Source: Salipiger profundus
GTDB lineage: Bacteria; Pseudomonadota; Alphaproteobacteria; Rhodobacterales; Rhodobacteraceae
Direction: 5' to 3'
NCBI RefSeq assembly: GCF_001969385.1
Contig: NZ_CP014796.1
Coordinates: 2,311,501 to 2,375,500, forward strand
DNA length: 64,000 bases
Both the position numbers and the translations under genes were made by a program. Of this stretch, positions 24,475 through 33,648 are shown in pieces. Position 1 is the stretch's first letter. Each line of letters starts with the position of its first letter. The notes beneath the pieces were generated by a model. The model was not told the origin of the DNA. It worked only from the letters and a program-made list of their open reading frames with translations, and searched no databases.

Positions 24475-26015
24475 TCCTATTTTGTTGAAAAACTCGCGCT
24501 TGATCGGAGGGCCGTCGGCTGATTCAATTCCCGCAATGGGTGGGAGGATCGACGATGATGGGACCGCGGCAGGAGGCGCAACCGGCGCTGTTCTACGAGT
24601 TCTCGCTCGAGGATCATGTCCCGCCAGATCACCTCCTGCGCTCGATTGACCGTTTCGTGGAACTGTCCGGCATCCGTGCTTACCTCGCCGATTTCTACAG
24701 CCATACGGGTCGTCCGTCTGTAGATCCGGAGTTGCTGATCCGCATGCTGTTGGTGGGGTATTGCTTCGGCATCCGGTCGGAACGGCGGCTCTGCGAAGAG
24801 GTGCATCTGAATCTCGCTTACCGTTGGTTCTGCCGCCTGGACCTCAGTGACCGGGTCCCGGATCACTCGACTTTTTCGAAGAACCGGCACGGCCGGTTCC
24901 GTGACAGCGAGCTATTGCGCTACCTGTTCGAGGCGACCGTGGCGCGGTGCATCGAAGAGGGCCTGGTCAGCGGACAGCGCATGGCCATCGACGCGAGCCT
25001 CATCGAGGCCGATGCCAACAAGCAGAACTCGACGCCGAAGGAGGACTGGGACGCGAGGCGGATCGATCCCGCTGATGCGCCCCGAGCCGTTCGCGAGTAT
25101 CTGGACGTCTTGGACGAAGCCGCATTTGGCGCAGCAAGCGAGGTCCAGCCCAAGTTCACGTCCCATTCCGACCCCGCCAGCCAGTGGACTGCGGCCCGTA
25201 AGGGACCGGCCTTCTTCAGCTATTCCGACAACTATCTGATCGACACGGACTATGGCGTCATCGTGGACGTGGAGGCCACCAGGTCAATCCGGCAGGCAGA
25301 GGTCGGTTCGACCAGGACCATGCTGGAGCGCGTGAAGGCCAGGTTCGACCTGCACCCCGAACGCCTGATTGCGGATACGGCCTATGGCACCGGGCCGATG
25401 CTGGGCTGGTTGGTCGACCGCAAGATTGCCCCGCACATTCCCGTCTTCGACAAATCCGGGCGAGCCGATGGGACTTGGACCCGCGCGGACTTCGAGTGGG
25501 ATGCGGAGAACGATCAGTACATCTGCCCCGAGGGGCACGAGCTGAAGCAGTTCCGCCGGAACTATTCCGACCCGAACCGGGGTCCGACTGGCAAGGGAAC
25601 AGTTCGCTATCGGGCGCTGAAAGAGGTCTGTCAGGTATGCCCATCCAAAGCGATGTGCTGCCCGAACGCGGATGCACGCAAGATCACCCGTGAGGAACAT
25701 GAAGATGCCCGGCAGGTCGCTCGCGACATCGCCAAAACCGAGCAATACGCCATCTCGATGAAGTTGCGGAAGAAGGTCGAGATGCTCTTTGCCCACCTCA
25801 AACGGATCCTTGGCCTGAACCGGCTCCGATTACGCGGGCCGTGCGGTGCAAATGACGAATTTCTCCTCGCCGCCACCGCCCAGAACCTCCGCAAACTAGC
25901 CAAGATCCTTCCTGCACTGCAGCAACCGAGAAACGCCTGACAGAACAGGCGCTCGCGCCATGTTCAGCCGTCGATATTCTGCACCGGCGAACGGGTCTTT
26001 TTCCACGGAATCGGC
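24475..26015 (+). mobile_element. IS1182-family insertion sequence
   Basis: One transposase gene flanked by imperfect inverted repeats: TCCTATTTTGTTGAAAAACTC at 24475-24495 and, inverted, 25995-26015 (about two thirds of positions agree, with the core GTTGAAAAA/GTGGAAAAA). The left sequence is the usual IS1182-type end; the right end is eroded or mis-placed, so the right boundary is approximate. Inserted upstream of the nitrate operon. Confidence 0.7.
24555..25940 (+). CDS. IS1182-family transposase
   Basis: A 461-residue DDE transposase. Recognisable segments: QALFYEFSLEDHVPPDHLLR-type N-terminus, GRPSVDPELLIRMLLVGYCF, DLSDRVPDHSTFSKNRHGRF, the catalytic MAIDASLIEADANKQ and LIADTAYGTGPMLGWLV, a zinc-like cluster (YICPEGHELKQF, CQVCPSKAMCCP), and the C-terminal RKKVEMLFAHLKRILGLNRL carrying the Glu. 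ATG 24555 follows GGGAGG. The gene is intact. Confidence 0.93.
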   Translation: MMGPRQEAQPALFYEFSLEDHVPPDHLLRSIDRFVELSGIRAYLADFYSHTGRPSVDPELLIRMLLVGYCFGIRSERRLCEEVHLNLAYRWFCRLDLSDRVPDHSTFSKNRHGRFRDSELLRYLFEATVARCIEEGLVSGQRMAIDASLIEADANKQNSTPKEDWDARRIDPADAPRAVREYLDVLDEAAFGAASEVQPKFTSHSDPASQWTAARKGPAFFSYSDNYLIDTDYGVIVDVEATRSIRQAEVGSTRTMLERVKARFDLHPERLIADTAYGTGPMLGWLVDRKIAPHIPVFDKSGRADGTWTRADFEWDAENDQYICPEGHELKQFRRNYSDPNRGPTGKGTVRYRALKEVCQVCPSKAMCCPNADARKITREEHEDARQVARDIAKTEQYAISMKLRKKVEMLFAHLKRILGLNRLRLRGPCGANDEFLLAATAQNLRKLAKILPALQQPRNA

Positions 26016-26343
26016 GGAAAGCTGTCGTTAGCCGCGGTCGCGAAGGCATCCCGACCGCACCGTGGAAGCGGACGTTCAGGCGAAAATCAAGACCAGGATC
26101 AGCTTGATCGACAGGAGGGCCGGGAAGCGGGCTTTATCCTAAGATCGCGATAGCGGGTCCGCCCGCCCCTAGAGGAAAGTTGACTGCAGTTATATGATGC
26201 AACAAGTACGGGGCCCTCAGGCATATGCACGTTGCGGATTCCGAATGGATGAGCGCGACCGCCACGCCACATGGTTCTTCCCTAGCGGAACTGAAGTCAG
26301 ATTTGCGCCACGTCGACGAGAGGTCGTCGCGGCCGTATGACGT
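26016..26343. other. Intergenic, nothing recognised
   Basis: Between the IS1182 element and the 3' end of the deoR-type gene I see no open frame with family features, no repeat shared with elsewhere in the window and no clear terminator. Confidence 0.5.
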
Positions 26344-27108
26344 TCACACTTCGATAACCCGGCAGTCTGCTTGCTTGCAGTCCCGCAGCAGAGCCGGTGC
26401 CAACCGCGCGCCGGTGACGACCACGTCGAAGTCGCGGATGTGGCCCATCTGACAGGCAAGATCCGCCCCCATCTTGGTGCTGTCCACCACCAGGACGCTT
26501 TGCTTGCCACAGCCCGCGATGGCTTTGCGCACAGCGATTTCGTCCGAGTTATAATCCATCACGCCCCCAAGGTCAGACACGCCCCCGCAGCTGAACACGC
26601 TATAATCCACACGGTATGTCGAGAAGAACTGGTGCGCGGCGACGCCGATCATGTCGAGGTCGCGCATGCGCACCGTTCCGCCGGCCAGTTCGACCGCGAT
26701 ACCGGGAGCGTTCTGCAGGGCGCAAACCGCGTGAATGCTGTTCGAGACCACGAACAGGTCCCCGTGAGACGTCAGGAACCTCGCGCATTGCTCGACCGTC
26801 GTGCCGGTGCCAAGCGCCACGCGGGCGCCGTCGGGGATCAGGTTCTTGACCGCCAGCGCGATGCGTTGCTTTTCCTTGCGGGCAATCCCCTCGCGCGGCA
26901 GGTATCCGATGTTCTCGCTTTGCTGACGCAGCTGGGCGCGGCCATTGCGGCGCTGCACCAGGGCGGCTTCGTCAAGGTCGCGCAGATCGGCCCGAAGGGT
27001 CTGGACGGAAACGCCCAGACGTTCGGACAGGTCGGCGGCCGAGAGCGACACGTTCTCCGCCAGAAGCGCGATGATGGCGTCGCGGCGTCCATGCAAGTCC
27101 AGTCTCAC
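26344..27108 (-). CDS. DeoR-family transcriptional regulator
   Basis: A 254-residue DeoR/GlpR-type protein: winged helix in residues about 5-60 (RRDAIIALLAENVSLSAADL, SVQTLRADLRDLDEAALVQR), then the phosphosugar-sensing DeoR_C domain (VALGTGTTVEQCARFL, LAGGTVRMRDLDMIG, VFSCGGVSDLGGVMDYNSDE). It is divergent from the seven-gene ABC-importer/hydrolase operon at 27278. A perfect inverted repeat lies 6 bp upstream of its start, a likely autoregulatory operator. DeoR proteins normally respond to phosphorylated sugars, which hints at the operon's substrate. Confidence 0.92.
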   Translation of the reverse strand: MRLDLHGRRDAIIALLAENVSLSAADLSERLGVSVQTLRADLRDLDEAALVQRRNGRAQLRQQSENIGYLPREGIARKEKQRIALAVKNLIPDGARVALGTGTTVEQCARFLTSHGDLFVVSNSIHAVCALQNAPGIAVELAGGTVRMRDLDMIGVAAHQFFSTYRVDYSVFSCGGVSDLGGVMDYNSDEIAVRKAIAGCGKQSVLVVDSTKMGADLACQMGHIRDFDVVVTGARLAPALLRDCKQADCRVIEV

Positions 27109-27113
27109 GGGAA

Positions 27114-27146
27114 CTTTCCTTCGAAAATAAGTTGATCGAAGGAAAG
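27114..27146. promoter_or_regulatory. Candidate DeoR operator (perfect inverted repeat)
   Basis: CTTTCCTTCGA and TCGAAGGAAAG are perfect 11-bp arms separated by 11 bp, immediately upstream of the deoR-type start codon. Arm length and spacing suit a dimeric repressor. Confidence 0.6.
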
Positions 27147-27241
27147 CGTAAGGAGGACCGGCAACTGCTGCAATATAAATAAATATTTAATACCATAGTT
27201 ACAAAACTGTTAAGGAGTACGCGGATAAGGCCCTGACGAAA

Positions 27242-27257
27242 GCTTTCGTTCGAAAGC
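27242..27257. promoter_or_regulatory. Second candidate operator before the binding-protein gene
   Basis: GCTTTCG-TT-CGAAAGC, a perfect 7-bp inverted repeat 20 bp upstream of the solute-binding protein start. It shares the TTTCxTTCGA-like words of the repeat at 27114-27146, suggesting the same regulator binds both ends of the divergent interval. The A/T-rich stretch at 27172-27212 between them could carry the promoters. Confidence 0.45.
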
Positions 27258-27277
27258 CCTAACCCGGGAGCAGCCCC

Positions 27278-28246
27278 ATGAAATTCGCCCTCACCTCCGC
27301 CGTTTTCGCGCTCATGGCCGGCACCGCCATGGCCGACACCATCACGCTTTACACCTCCCAGCCCAATGCGGATGCCCAGCAGACCGTCGACGCCTTCATG
27401 GCCGCCAACCCCGGCACCGAGGTCGAGTGGGTCCGTGATGGTACGACCCAGCTTATGGCGCGTCTGCGGGCCGAGATCGAAGCCGGCAACCCGCAGCCCG
27501 ACGTGCTGCTGATCGCCGATACCGTCACGCTGGAAGGCATGGCGCAGGAAGGCCTGCTGGCCGCCTACCAGTCGCCCGAAGCCGATGCCTACGATGCGGC
27601 CCTTTATTCGCCCGAAGGGTACTACTACTCTACCAAGCTGATCACCACAGGCATCGTCTACAACACCGGCGTCGAAACGGTGCCGACCTCGTGGAGCGAC
27701 TTGGCCGATCCCGCGATGCAGGGCATGATCGCCATGCCGTCGCCGCTCTATTCCGGCGCCGCGCTCATCCACCTGGCCACCCTGACCGGCGACGAAACCC
27801 TGGGCTGGGACTACTACGCCACCCTGGCCGAGAACGAGGCCCGCGCGCAGGGCGGCAACGGCGGCACCTTCCAGGCCGTCGCCTCGGGCGAAAAGCCCTA
27901 TGGCATGGTCGTGGACTTCCTCACCATCCGCAACAAGGCCGAAGGCTCGCCGGTCGAGTTCGTCTTCCCCGAGGAAGGCGTGTCATACGTGACCGAGCCG
28001 GTCGCGATCATGTCCTCCGCCAAGAACATGGAGGGCGCGCAGAAGTTCGTCGATTTCGTGCTGAGCGCCGAAGGCCAGGAACTGGTCCTCGACATGGGCT
28101 ACATCCCCGCTCGTGACGGCATGGGTGTGCCCGAGGGCTTCCCGGCCCGCGAAGACATCAAGCTGATGGCCTTCGACCCGGCCGAGGCGCTGGAGAACTC
28201 CGAGGCCAACAAGGGCAAATTCGCAGAGCTCTTCGGCGCCGAGTGA
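27278..28246 (+). CDS. ABC transporter periplasmic binding protein (Fe3+/phosphonate-type)
   Basis: A 322-residue secreted protein: signal peptide MKFALTSAVFALMAGTAMA, cut before DTITLYTSQ. The mature part follows the family-1 binding-protein pattern (QTVDAFMAANPGTEVEWVRD, QPDVLLIADTVTLEGMAQEG, EPVAIMSSAKNMEGAQKFVD), closest in style to AfuA/2-aminoethylphosphonate-type proteins. First gene of an operon with a fused permease, an ATPase and three hydrolases; the stop overlaps the permease start by 4 bp. The ligand is unknown; a phosphorylated or phosphonate compound is suggested by the hydrolases and the DeoR regulator. Confidence 0.9.
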   Translation: MKFALTSAVFALMAGTAMADTITLYTSQPNADAQQTVDAFMAANPGTEVEWVRDGTTQLMARLRAEIEAGNPQPDVLLIADTVTLEGMAQEGLLAAYQSPEADAYDAALYSPEGYYYSTKLITTGIVYNTGVETVPTSWSDLADPAMQGMIAMPSPLYSGAALIHLATLTGDETLGWDYYATLAENEARAQGGNGGTFQAVASGEKPYGMVVDFLTIRNKAEGSPVEFVFPEEGVSYVTEPVAIMSSAKNMEGAQKFVDFVLSAEGQELVLDMGYIPARDGMGVPEGFPAREDIKLMAFDPAEALENSEANKGKFAELFGAE

Positions 28247-29949
28247 TGGGGATCGCCTTGCAAACAGGAAGCAGCCGAGCCGAGGCTCGGCTGCTTTCGT
28301 CAATCCTGATCATCGCGCTTTGCCTGACGCTGGCGCCCGTGGTGCGCCTGTTCTTCGAGGGCGTCACCGATCAGGGGCGGCCAAGCCTCGATCTGATGCG
28401 CGACGTCCTGGCACAGCCCTCCACCCTCAGAGCGCTGAAGCATTCGATCGTCACCGCAGGGCTTGGCACCGTGGTGTCGCTGGTGCTGGGCGCGGCCTTT
28501 GCCTTTCTCGTGGCGCTGACCGATCTGCGGGCCAAGGCGGCTCTGGTCTTCTGCCTGATGATCCCGATGATGATCCCGCCCCAGATCACCGCGCTGTCCT
28601 GGATCCAGATCATGGGGCCGTCGTCGGTGCTGCTGAAGACGCTCGGCATCGCGCCGCCGCTGGGATCGCCGCAGCCGCTCTATTCGCCTGAAGGCATCAT
28701 CCTGCTGCTGGGCATCCAGCACATGTCGATCATCTTCCTGACCCTGCGCGCGGGTCTGCGCTCCATCCCGCAGGACGTGGTCGAGGCCGCCCGTATCAGC
28801 GGCGCCCGGGGGCTGCGGACCTGGTGGCAGGTGGTGCTGCCCCTCACGCTGCCAAGCCTTGCGGCGGGGACCGCGATCACCTTCGTGACGGCCCTGGGCA
28901 ATTTCGGCATTCCGGCCATGCTGGGCATTCCCGCAGGCTATTCGACCCTGCCGACGCTAGTTTACCAGAAGCTTGCAGGCATGGGCACCACCGTGCTGGC
29001 CGAGGTTTCGGTGCTGGCGATGCTGATCGGGGCCGTGGCCGTGACGGGGATCCTGCTGCAACGCCATTTCCAGGGGCGGCAGAAGCTGCACTTGGTCGGC
29101 AGCACCTCGCGCCCGCTGGCCCTGCCGCTGGGCGCGGCACGTCTGCCCGTTGAAATCGCCCTCTGGGCCGTCGTCTTCGCGATTCTGGTCCTGCCGATGT
29201 TCGGCCTTCTGGCAGCATCGCTGGTGCCGGCTTACGGGGTGCCGCTGCGCCTGGACACGCTTACGCTGGACAAGTGGCACGAGGTGCTGTTCCGCCAGCC
29301 GGTGACGACGCGGGCCTTCGCGAACTCCTTCGGGCTGGCCGCGGGCGCCGCGCTGGCGCTGATGCTGATTTGCCTGCCGCTGGCCTGGCTCATGGAACGA
29401 CGCCGGACGCGCCTGGCGCGGCTTTTCGACAGCCTGCTCGATCTGCCCTATGCGTTGCCCGGCGTGGTGCTCTCCATCGCGATGATCCTGCTGCTGATCA
29501 AGCTGCCCTTCACCGATGCCACGCTGTACGGCACGATCTGGATCATCTTCTTGGCCTACATGGCCCGGTTCTTCGCGGTCATGTTTCGCCCAGTTCAGGC
29601 CAGCCTGAAGCTGCTTGACCCGGCAATGGACGAGGCCGCGCAATCGGTCGGTGCCTCGCTGCGCCGCCGGCTGCGCGACGTGATCCTGCCGCTGTCTGCC
29701 CCGGCCGCGGCGGCGGGCGCGATCCTTGTCTTCCTGACCGCCTTCAACGAGCTCACCGTCTCGGCGCTGCTCTGGTCCTCGGGGACCGAAACCCTTGGCG
29801 TGGTGATCTTCAACCTCAACGACAGCGGAGAAGCGGGCATGGCCAGCGCCTTGGCCATGGCCATCGTCCTCGTTGTGATGGCGCTGATGGGCCTGATCCA
29901 ACTGTTGTCGCACCGTTTTCCGAAAGGAGTCGTCCCGTGGCAGACATAG
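28243..29949 (+). CDS. ABC transporter permease, two fused domains
   Basis: A 568-residue inner-membrane protein of about 12 helices with two copies of the permease coupling loop: EAARISGARGLRTWWQVVLP (about residues 180-200) and DEAAQSVGASLRRRLRDVIL (about 462-481). This FbpB-like tandem fusion lets a single chain form the channel. It overlaps the binding-protein stop (ATGA) and the ATPase start by 13 bp. Confidence 0.93.
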   Translation: MMGIALQTGSSRAEARLLSSILIIALCLTLAPVVRLFFEGVTDQGRPSLDLMRDVLAQPSTLRALKHSIVTAGLGTVVSLVLGAAFAFLVALTDLRAKAALVFCLMIPMMIPPQITALSWIQIMGPSSVLLKTLGIAPPLGSPQPLYSPEGIILLLGIQHMSIIFLTLRAGLRSIPQDVVEAARISGARGLRTWWQVVLPLTLPSLAAGTAITFVTALGNFGIPAMLGIPAGYSTLPTLVYQKLAGMGTTVLAEVSVLAMLIGAVAVTGILLQRHFQGRQKLHLVGSTSRPLALPLGAARLPVEIALWAVVFAILVLPMFGLLAASLVPAYGVPLRLDTLTLDKWHEVLFRQPVTTRAFANSFGLAAGAALALMLICLPLAWLMERRRTRLARLFDSLLDLPYALPGVVLSIAMILLLIKLPFTDATLYGTIWIIFLAYMARFFAVMFRPVQASLKLLDPAMDEAAQSVGASLRRRLRDVILPLSAPAAAAGAILVFLTAFNELTVSALLWSSGTETLGVVIFNLNDSGEAGMASALAMAIVLVVMALMGLIQLLSHRFPKGVVPWQT

Positions 29950-30992
29950 ATCTGTCTTCCGTCGGCAAGACATTCGCGGGCACGCCCGCGCTGCATGACA
30001 TCACCACCCGGTTCGAGGATGGCGAGTTTGTCGCCCTGCTGGGCCCCTCCGGCTGCGGCAAGACGACCTTGCTGCGTATCCTTGCCGGTTTCGAGGCCCC
30101 GACGAGCGGTCGCCTGCGGATTGGCGGGCGTGAGATGGCGAATGCCGACACCGGGGCAAACCTGCCCCCCGAAGACCGCAATATCGGCTTCGTCTTCCAG
30201 TCCTACGCGCTTTGGCCACACATGAACGTGCGCCGTAACGTATCCTACCCGCTGGAGATCCGCGGCCTGTCCAAGGCCGACATCGCGCGTCAGGCGGGCG
30301 CGGCGCTCGCCTCGACCGGGCTTGAGGCCTACGCAGACCGTATGCCCTCGGACCTCTCCGGAGGCCAGCGGCAGCGCGTGGCGCTGGCACGGTGCCTGGT
30401 GTCCGATCCCTGCGCCGTGCTGCTGGACGAGCCTCTGGCCAACCTCGACGTGGCGCTGCGCGCCTCGATGCAGGGGGTATTCACCGACTTCCACCAGCGC
30501 ACCGGCGCCACCATGGTCTATGTTACCCACGACCAGTCCGAAGCCATGGCCATGGCCGACCGGATCGCGGTGATGGATCAGGGCCGCATCCGGCAATTCG
30601 ACACGCCGCAGGCGCTTTACGAGCGACCGAAGAACCGCTTCGTCGCGGAATTCGTCGGGCGCGGCACGGTCCTGCCAATTCAGTCTGTCGCGACCCGCGG
30701 CGCGGCGCTGGAGGCCGAGGTGCTGGGCGCCCGGGTGACCGTGCAGGCGGAACCGGACCGTGGCCGTGTGCCTGTCAGCCACGTCTGCCTGCGCCCCGAG
30801 AACCTCAGCATCGCCGAGACTGGCGACCTGCGCGGCACGGTTTCGCGGATCACCTACATGGGCGGGAAATACCTGCTCGAGGCACTAACGACCTGTGGCT
30901 CGCGGCTCTTCGTGGAAACGCGGGCCCGGTTCGAGATCGGCGCGCAGCTGGGTCTTGCGATCACCAGCCCTTGGGCCTTCGCGGAGGACTGA
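29937..30992 (+). CDS. ABC transporter ATP-binding protein
   Basis: A 351-residue ATPase starting at GTG 29937 within the permease end. Walker A GPSGCGKTTLL, signature DLSGGQRQRVALA, Walker B AVLLDEPLANLD and switch His in YVTHDQSEAMAMA; a C-terminal TOBE-like domain follows (about 240-350). It belongs to the FbpC/PotA group. The stop shares one base with the start of the next gene (TGATG). Confidence 0.95.
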   Translation: MADIDLSSVGKTFAGTPALHDITTRFEDGEFVALLGPSGCGKTTLLRILAGFEAPTSGRLRIGGREMANADTGANLPPEDRNIGFVFQSYALWPHMNVRRNVSYPLEIRGLSKADIARQAGAALASTGLEAYADRMPSDLSGGQRQRVALARCLVSDPCAVLLDEPLANLDVALRASMQGVFTDFHQRTGATMVYVTHDQSEAMAMADRIAVMDQGRIRQFDTPQALYERPKNRFVAEFVGRGTVLPIQSVATRGAALEAEVLGARVTVQAEPDRGRVPVSHVCLRPENLSIAETGDLRGTVSRITYMGGKYLLEALTTCGSRLFVETRARFEIGAQLGLAITSPWAFAED

Positions 30993-32059
30993 TGCAGAGC
31001 GTAAGACTACTTTCCGGCATCGGGGACAAGGGCCCCGCATGCATCCAGCTGATGGTCGACGGGCGGATCTGGCTGCTTGATTGCGGCTTTGGTCCCGAGG
31101 CCAACGCCCAATTCAATCCGGCCTGGCTGGACGGCGCCGAAGCCGTCTTCATCAGCCATGACCACATTGACCACATCGGCGGCGCCTCCTACGCGGTCGA
31201 GGCCGGGTTGCCGATCTATGCCACCGCGCAGACGGCCAAGGCCCTGCCGCCGGCGGCCCGGGTCAACCTGCTGCCCGAGCAGGGGCAGGTGGTGATCAAC
31301 GGCGTGACCCTGACCACCGGGCGCAATGGCCATGCACTGGGCGGCGTCTGGTTCCATTTCGACCTGGGCGACGGGTTCTTCTATTCCGGCGACTGGTCGG
31401 AGGAATCCGAGTGGTTCTCCTTCGATGTGCCGCCGCCTGCGGCAACGGCCGTGCTCGATTGCTCCTACCATCTGGACGACGTACCCCAGTCGGCGCGCTT
31501 CGCGGCCCTTGACGTGCTGCTGGACCAAATGGAAGGGCAGGTGCTCTTGCCGGTGCCGCCGTCCGGAAGGGCCGGAGAGATGGCCCTGTACCTGATGCGG
31601 CGTCACGGCTGCGAAAGCGTGATGCTGGATCCCGAATGCCAGTCGGCGCTGCGGATTGCGCTCGACAGCGGGGCGGTCTGCCCCGAGGCCCGGGATGTGG
31701 CGCCGCTGCTGGATCGCGGCCCGATGGAGCAGGCGCGGTTCCTGATCTGCGACACCCCGAACGCCGATGGCGGCGCCGCTTGGGGCTATGTCCGGGCCTG
31801 GAACGAAAGTGGCCGCCTGGGCCGCGATGCGCATGTCATCTTCACCGGCCACATGACCGCCCATGCACGCGGCATCTGCAGCGTTCCGGGCGGACATTTC
31901 CAGCGCTGGAACGTGCATCCGCCCCTGCGCGACCAGCTGAAGATGCTCCGGCGTCTTGGCGCGAGGCGTTTTGCGCCGGCGTTCTGCACCCGCCCGGAGG
32001 AGTACCTGGCAGAGGGTCTGGAGGTCGAGGTGTTCTTCCACGACCGGGTGCGCCTGTGA
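30992..32059 (+). CDS. Metallo-beta-lactamase-fold hydrolase
   Basis: A 355-residue protein with the metal motif SHDHIDHIGG (H-x-H-x-D-H) at about residues 54-63 and later ligands plausible in GRNGHALGG and FYSGDWSEES. From about 190 onward it has a segment (EGQVLLPVPPSGRAGEMALY) like the beta-CASP/exonuclease-type insert of Cft2/Ysh1 nucleases, with IFTGHMTAHARG near 285 resembling their late His motif. It may thus hydrolyse a phosphodiester, possibly nucleic acid or a small cyclic ester. Translationally coupled to its neighbours on both sides (TGATG). Function is inferred only. Confidence 0.82.
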   Translation: MQSVRLLSGIGDKGPACIQLMVDGRIWLLDCGFGPEANAQFNPAWLDGAEAVFISHDHIDHIGGASYAVEAGLPIYATAQTAKALPPAARVNLLPEQGQVVINGVTLTTGRNGHALGGVWFHFDLGDGFFYSGDWSEESEWFSFDVPPPAATAVLDCSYHLDDVPQSARFAALDVLLDQMEGQVLLPVPPSGRAGEMALYLMRRHGCESVMLDPECQSALRIALDSGAVCPEARDVAPLLDRGPMEQARFLICDTPNADGGAAWGYVRAWNESGRLGRDAHVIFTGHMTAHARGICSVPGGHFQRWNVHPPLRDQLKMLRRLGARRFAPAFCTRPEEYLAEGLEVEVFFHDRVRL

Positions 32060-32625
32060 TGGGCCCTTTGACGAGCCCTGTGATGAGCCGCACGCGTCCC
32101 GCACGGGACTTCTGCCTGATCCGGCACGGCGAAACGACGGCGAATGCGGCCGGGATCATCGCTGGCGTCACCGACGTGCCCCTGACCGCACAGGGCCGGG
32201 ATCAGGCCCGCGCACTGGCCGAGCGACCCTGGCCGGACGACATGGCCGTCTACGCAAGCCCCCTGAACCGGGCCCTTGAGACCGCGCGGCTTGCCCTGCC
32301 GGGACGGCAGGTCCGGCTGCACCCTGGCCTGCGCGAACGGGATTGGGGCGTCTTCGAAGGGCGCCCCTTGGCCCGACAGCCCGACCGCGAAGACACCCCG
32401 GACCAAGGCGAACCCTGGGCGGACATGCTTCGGCGGGTCGAGGCCGCGATCCTCGGGATCTGCGCCGAACACCCCGACGCCCTGCCTGTCCTGATCTGCC
32501 ATTCGGGCGTCATCCGCGCCGCGCGCGTCCTGTGGACGACGGGCGATACGGGCACGCGCCCTCCAAATGCAACCCCGCTCCTGTTCCGGACGACGGGGCC
32601 TGACCTGACGGAGACACCCCTATGA
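32059..32625 (+). CDS. Histidine phosphatase family protein
   Basis: A 188-residue phosphoglycerate-mutase-like phosphatase. The catalytic motif is FCLIRHGETTANAAGI; YASPLNRALETARLA supplies the second Arg, LRERDWGVFEGRPL the acid region, and ICHSGVIRAA the second His. Start ATG 32059 overlaps the previous stop; ATG 32083 (MSRTRPARD) is an alternative nearer the domain. It removes phosphate from a small molecule, perhaps the imported compound. Confidence 0.9.
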   Translation: MGPLTSPVMSRTRPARDFCLIRHGETTANAAGIIAGVTDVPLTAQGRDQARALAERPWPDDMAVYASPLNRALETARLALPGRQVRLHPGLRERDWGVFEGRPLARQPDREDTPDQGEPWADMLRRVEAAILGICAEHPDALPVLICHSGVIRAARVLWTTGDTGTRPPNATPLLFRTTGPDLTETPL

Positions 32626-33095
32626 CGAATATGACGACCACAGCCCCGACCCCCTGCGTGGTGTTCGATGTCGACGGAACGCTGGCCGAATTTGACGCCG
32701 ACCGCCTTGGCCACCTTGTGCATGGCGTGGAAAAACACTGGGATGACTTCCACGCAGCCATGGCCGACGCCCCGCTGATTGCCCCGATTGCCAGGCTGAT
32801 GCACCGGCTCAAGGCGAGCGGCGAAACGATCCTGATCTGCTCGGGCCGGCCGAAGGGCTGGGCCGAGCAAACCGTCGCTTGGCTGCGCAAGCATGACCTG
32901 CCATTCGACGGCATCTACTTGCGGGCCGAGGATCAGGACGCCGCCACAGACCCCGAGGTCAAGCGCCGTGCGCTGAAGGAGATGCGCGACGATGGCTTCG
33001 ACCCCTGGCTGGTCATCGACGACCGCAGCTCGGTCGTCGACGCCTGGCGCGGCGAAGGCCTGGTCTGCCTGCAATGCGCGCCAGGCAATTTCTGA
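32622..33095 (+). CDS. HAD-superfamily phosphatase, polynucleotide-kinase-phosphatase-like
   Basis: A 157-residue HAD hydrolase: CVVFDVDGTLAEFD is motif I (DxDGT), ILICSGRPKGWAEQTVAWL motif II with its Ser, Lys in EVKRRALKEM, and WLVIDDRSSVVDAWR motif III (DD). The arrangement resembles the 3'-phosphatase domain of PseT/PNKP proteins. It overlaps the preceding gene by 4 bp (ATGA) and ends the operon. With the MBL and histidine phosphatases it points to stepwise dephosphorylation of an imported phosphoester. Confidence 0.87.
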   Translation: MTNMTTTAPTPCVVFDVDGTLAEFDADRLGHLVHGVEKHWDDFHAAMADAPLIAPIARLMHRLKASGETILICSGRPKGWAEQTVAWLRKHDLPFDGIYLRAEDQDAATDPEVKRRALKEMRDDGFDPWLVIDDRSSVVDAWRGEGLVCLQCAPGNF

Positions 33096-33648
33096 AGGCG
33101 TGCGCTCGGAGAATGCCTCTGTCCAGTGCCGTGAGGCCGGGGCACCGGTGATCCTGTCCGGCAAGCTTGGGGTCATGCAGCGATTGCCCCGGGGTGCAAC
33201 GCCCTGGTTCCCCGCCTCGCGCGTTGTGTCAAACCTTCGCCCAGCCAGGCGGACCGGACTGTCGAAAATGGGCGTTCCCGACCCTCGGGATTCTGCACGG
33301 CGGCTGTCGCGCATGGCGCCCGCTGCAGCTTCCTGCGCGCTGACGGTAAGTCAGTCGCCTGCCGTGCTTGCAGCGAACGGTATCATCGCCTGCGGTACGG
33401 ACCTCAGGGAGTTGGATTATACTGCGCGGTGACATGAAGATCCGCAACTGGGAAGCTGCGCTGCGGCAATGGTGATCCTAGCCAATGTCCGGTTTGGGCC
33501 GGTCTAGCATTCTGGGGTCAAATGGCGGCTTTTGGCTTGTCGCGGCTTGCAAATCTCCCGACGGTATATTGTACAGAATGTAATACATCCGTACGATTGG
33601 GCGCGAAAACCGCGGTTTTTCTGTGTTATCAGGTCGCTAAACTCCCGA
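33096..33648. other. Intergenic, one palindromic A/T-rich element
   Basis: No credible gene between the HAD phosphatase and the 3' end of rpiR. At 33571-33594 lies GTAC-AG-A-ATGTAATACAT-CC-GTAC, whose core ATGTA-A-TACAT is a perfect short palindrome and whose GTAC arms are nearly symmetric; it could be an operator or relict site. Nothing else seen. Confidence 0.4.

Noticed and set aside
21897..24488. 863-codon open frame opposite nirB and the GAF gene
   Set aside because: It is antisense to two genes with complete catalytic motifs, and its translation (rich in R, G, H, Q, D) matches no family; a typical high-GC shadow.
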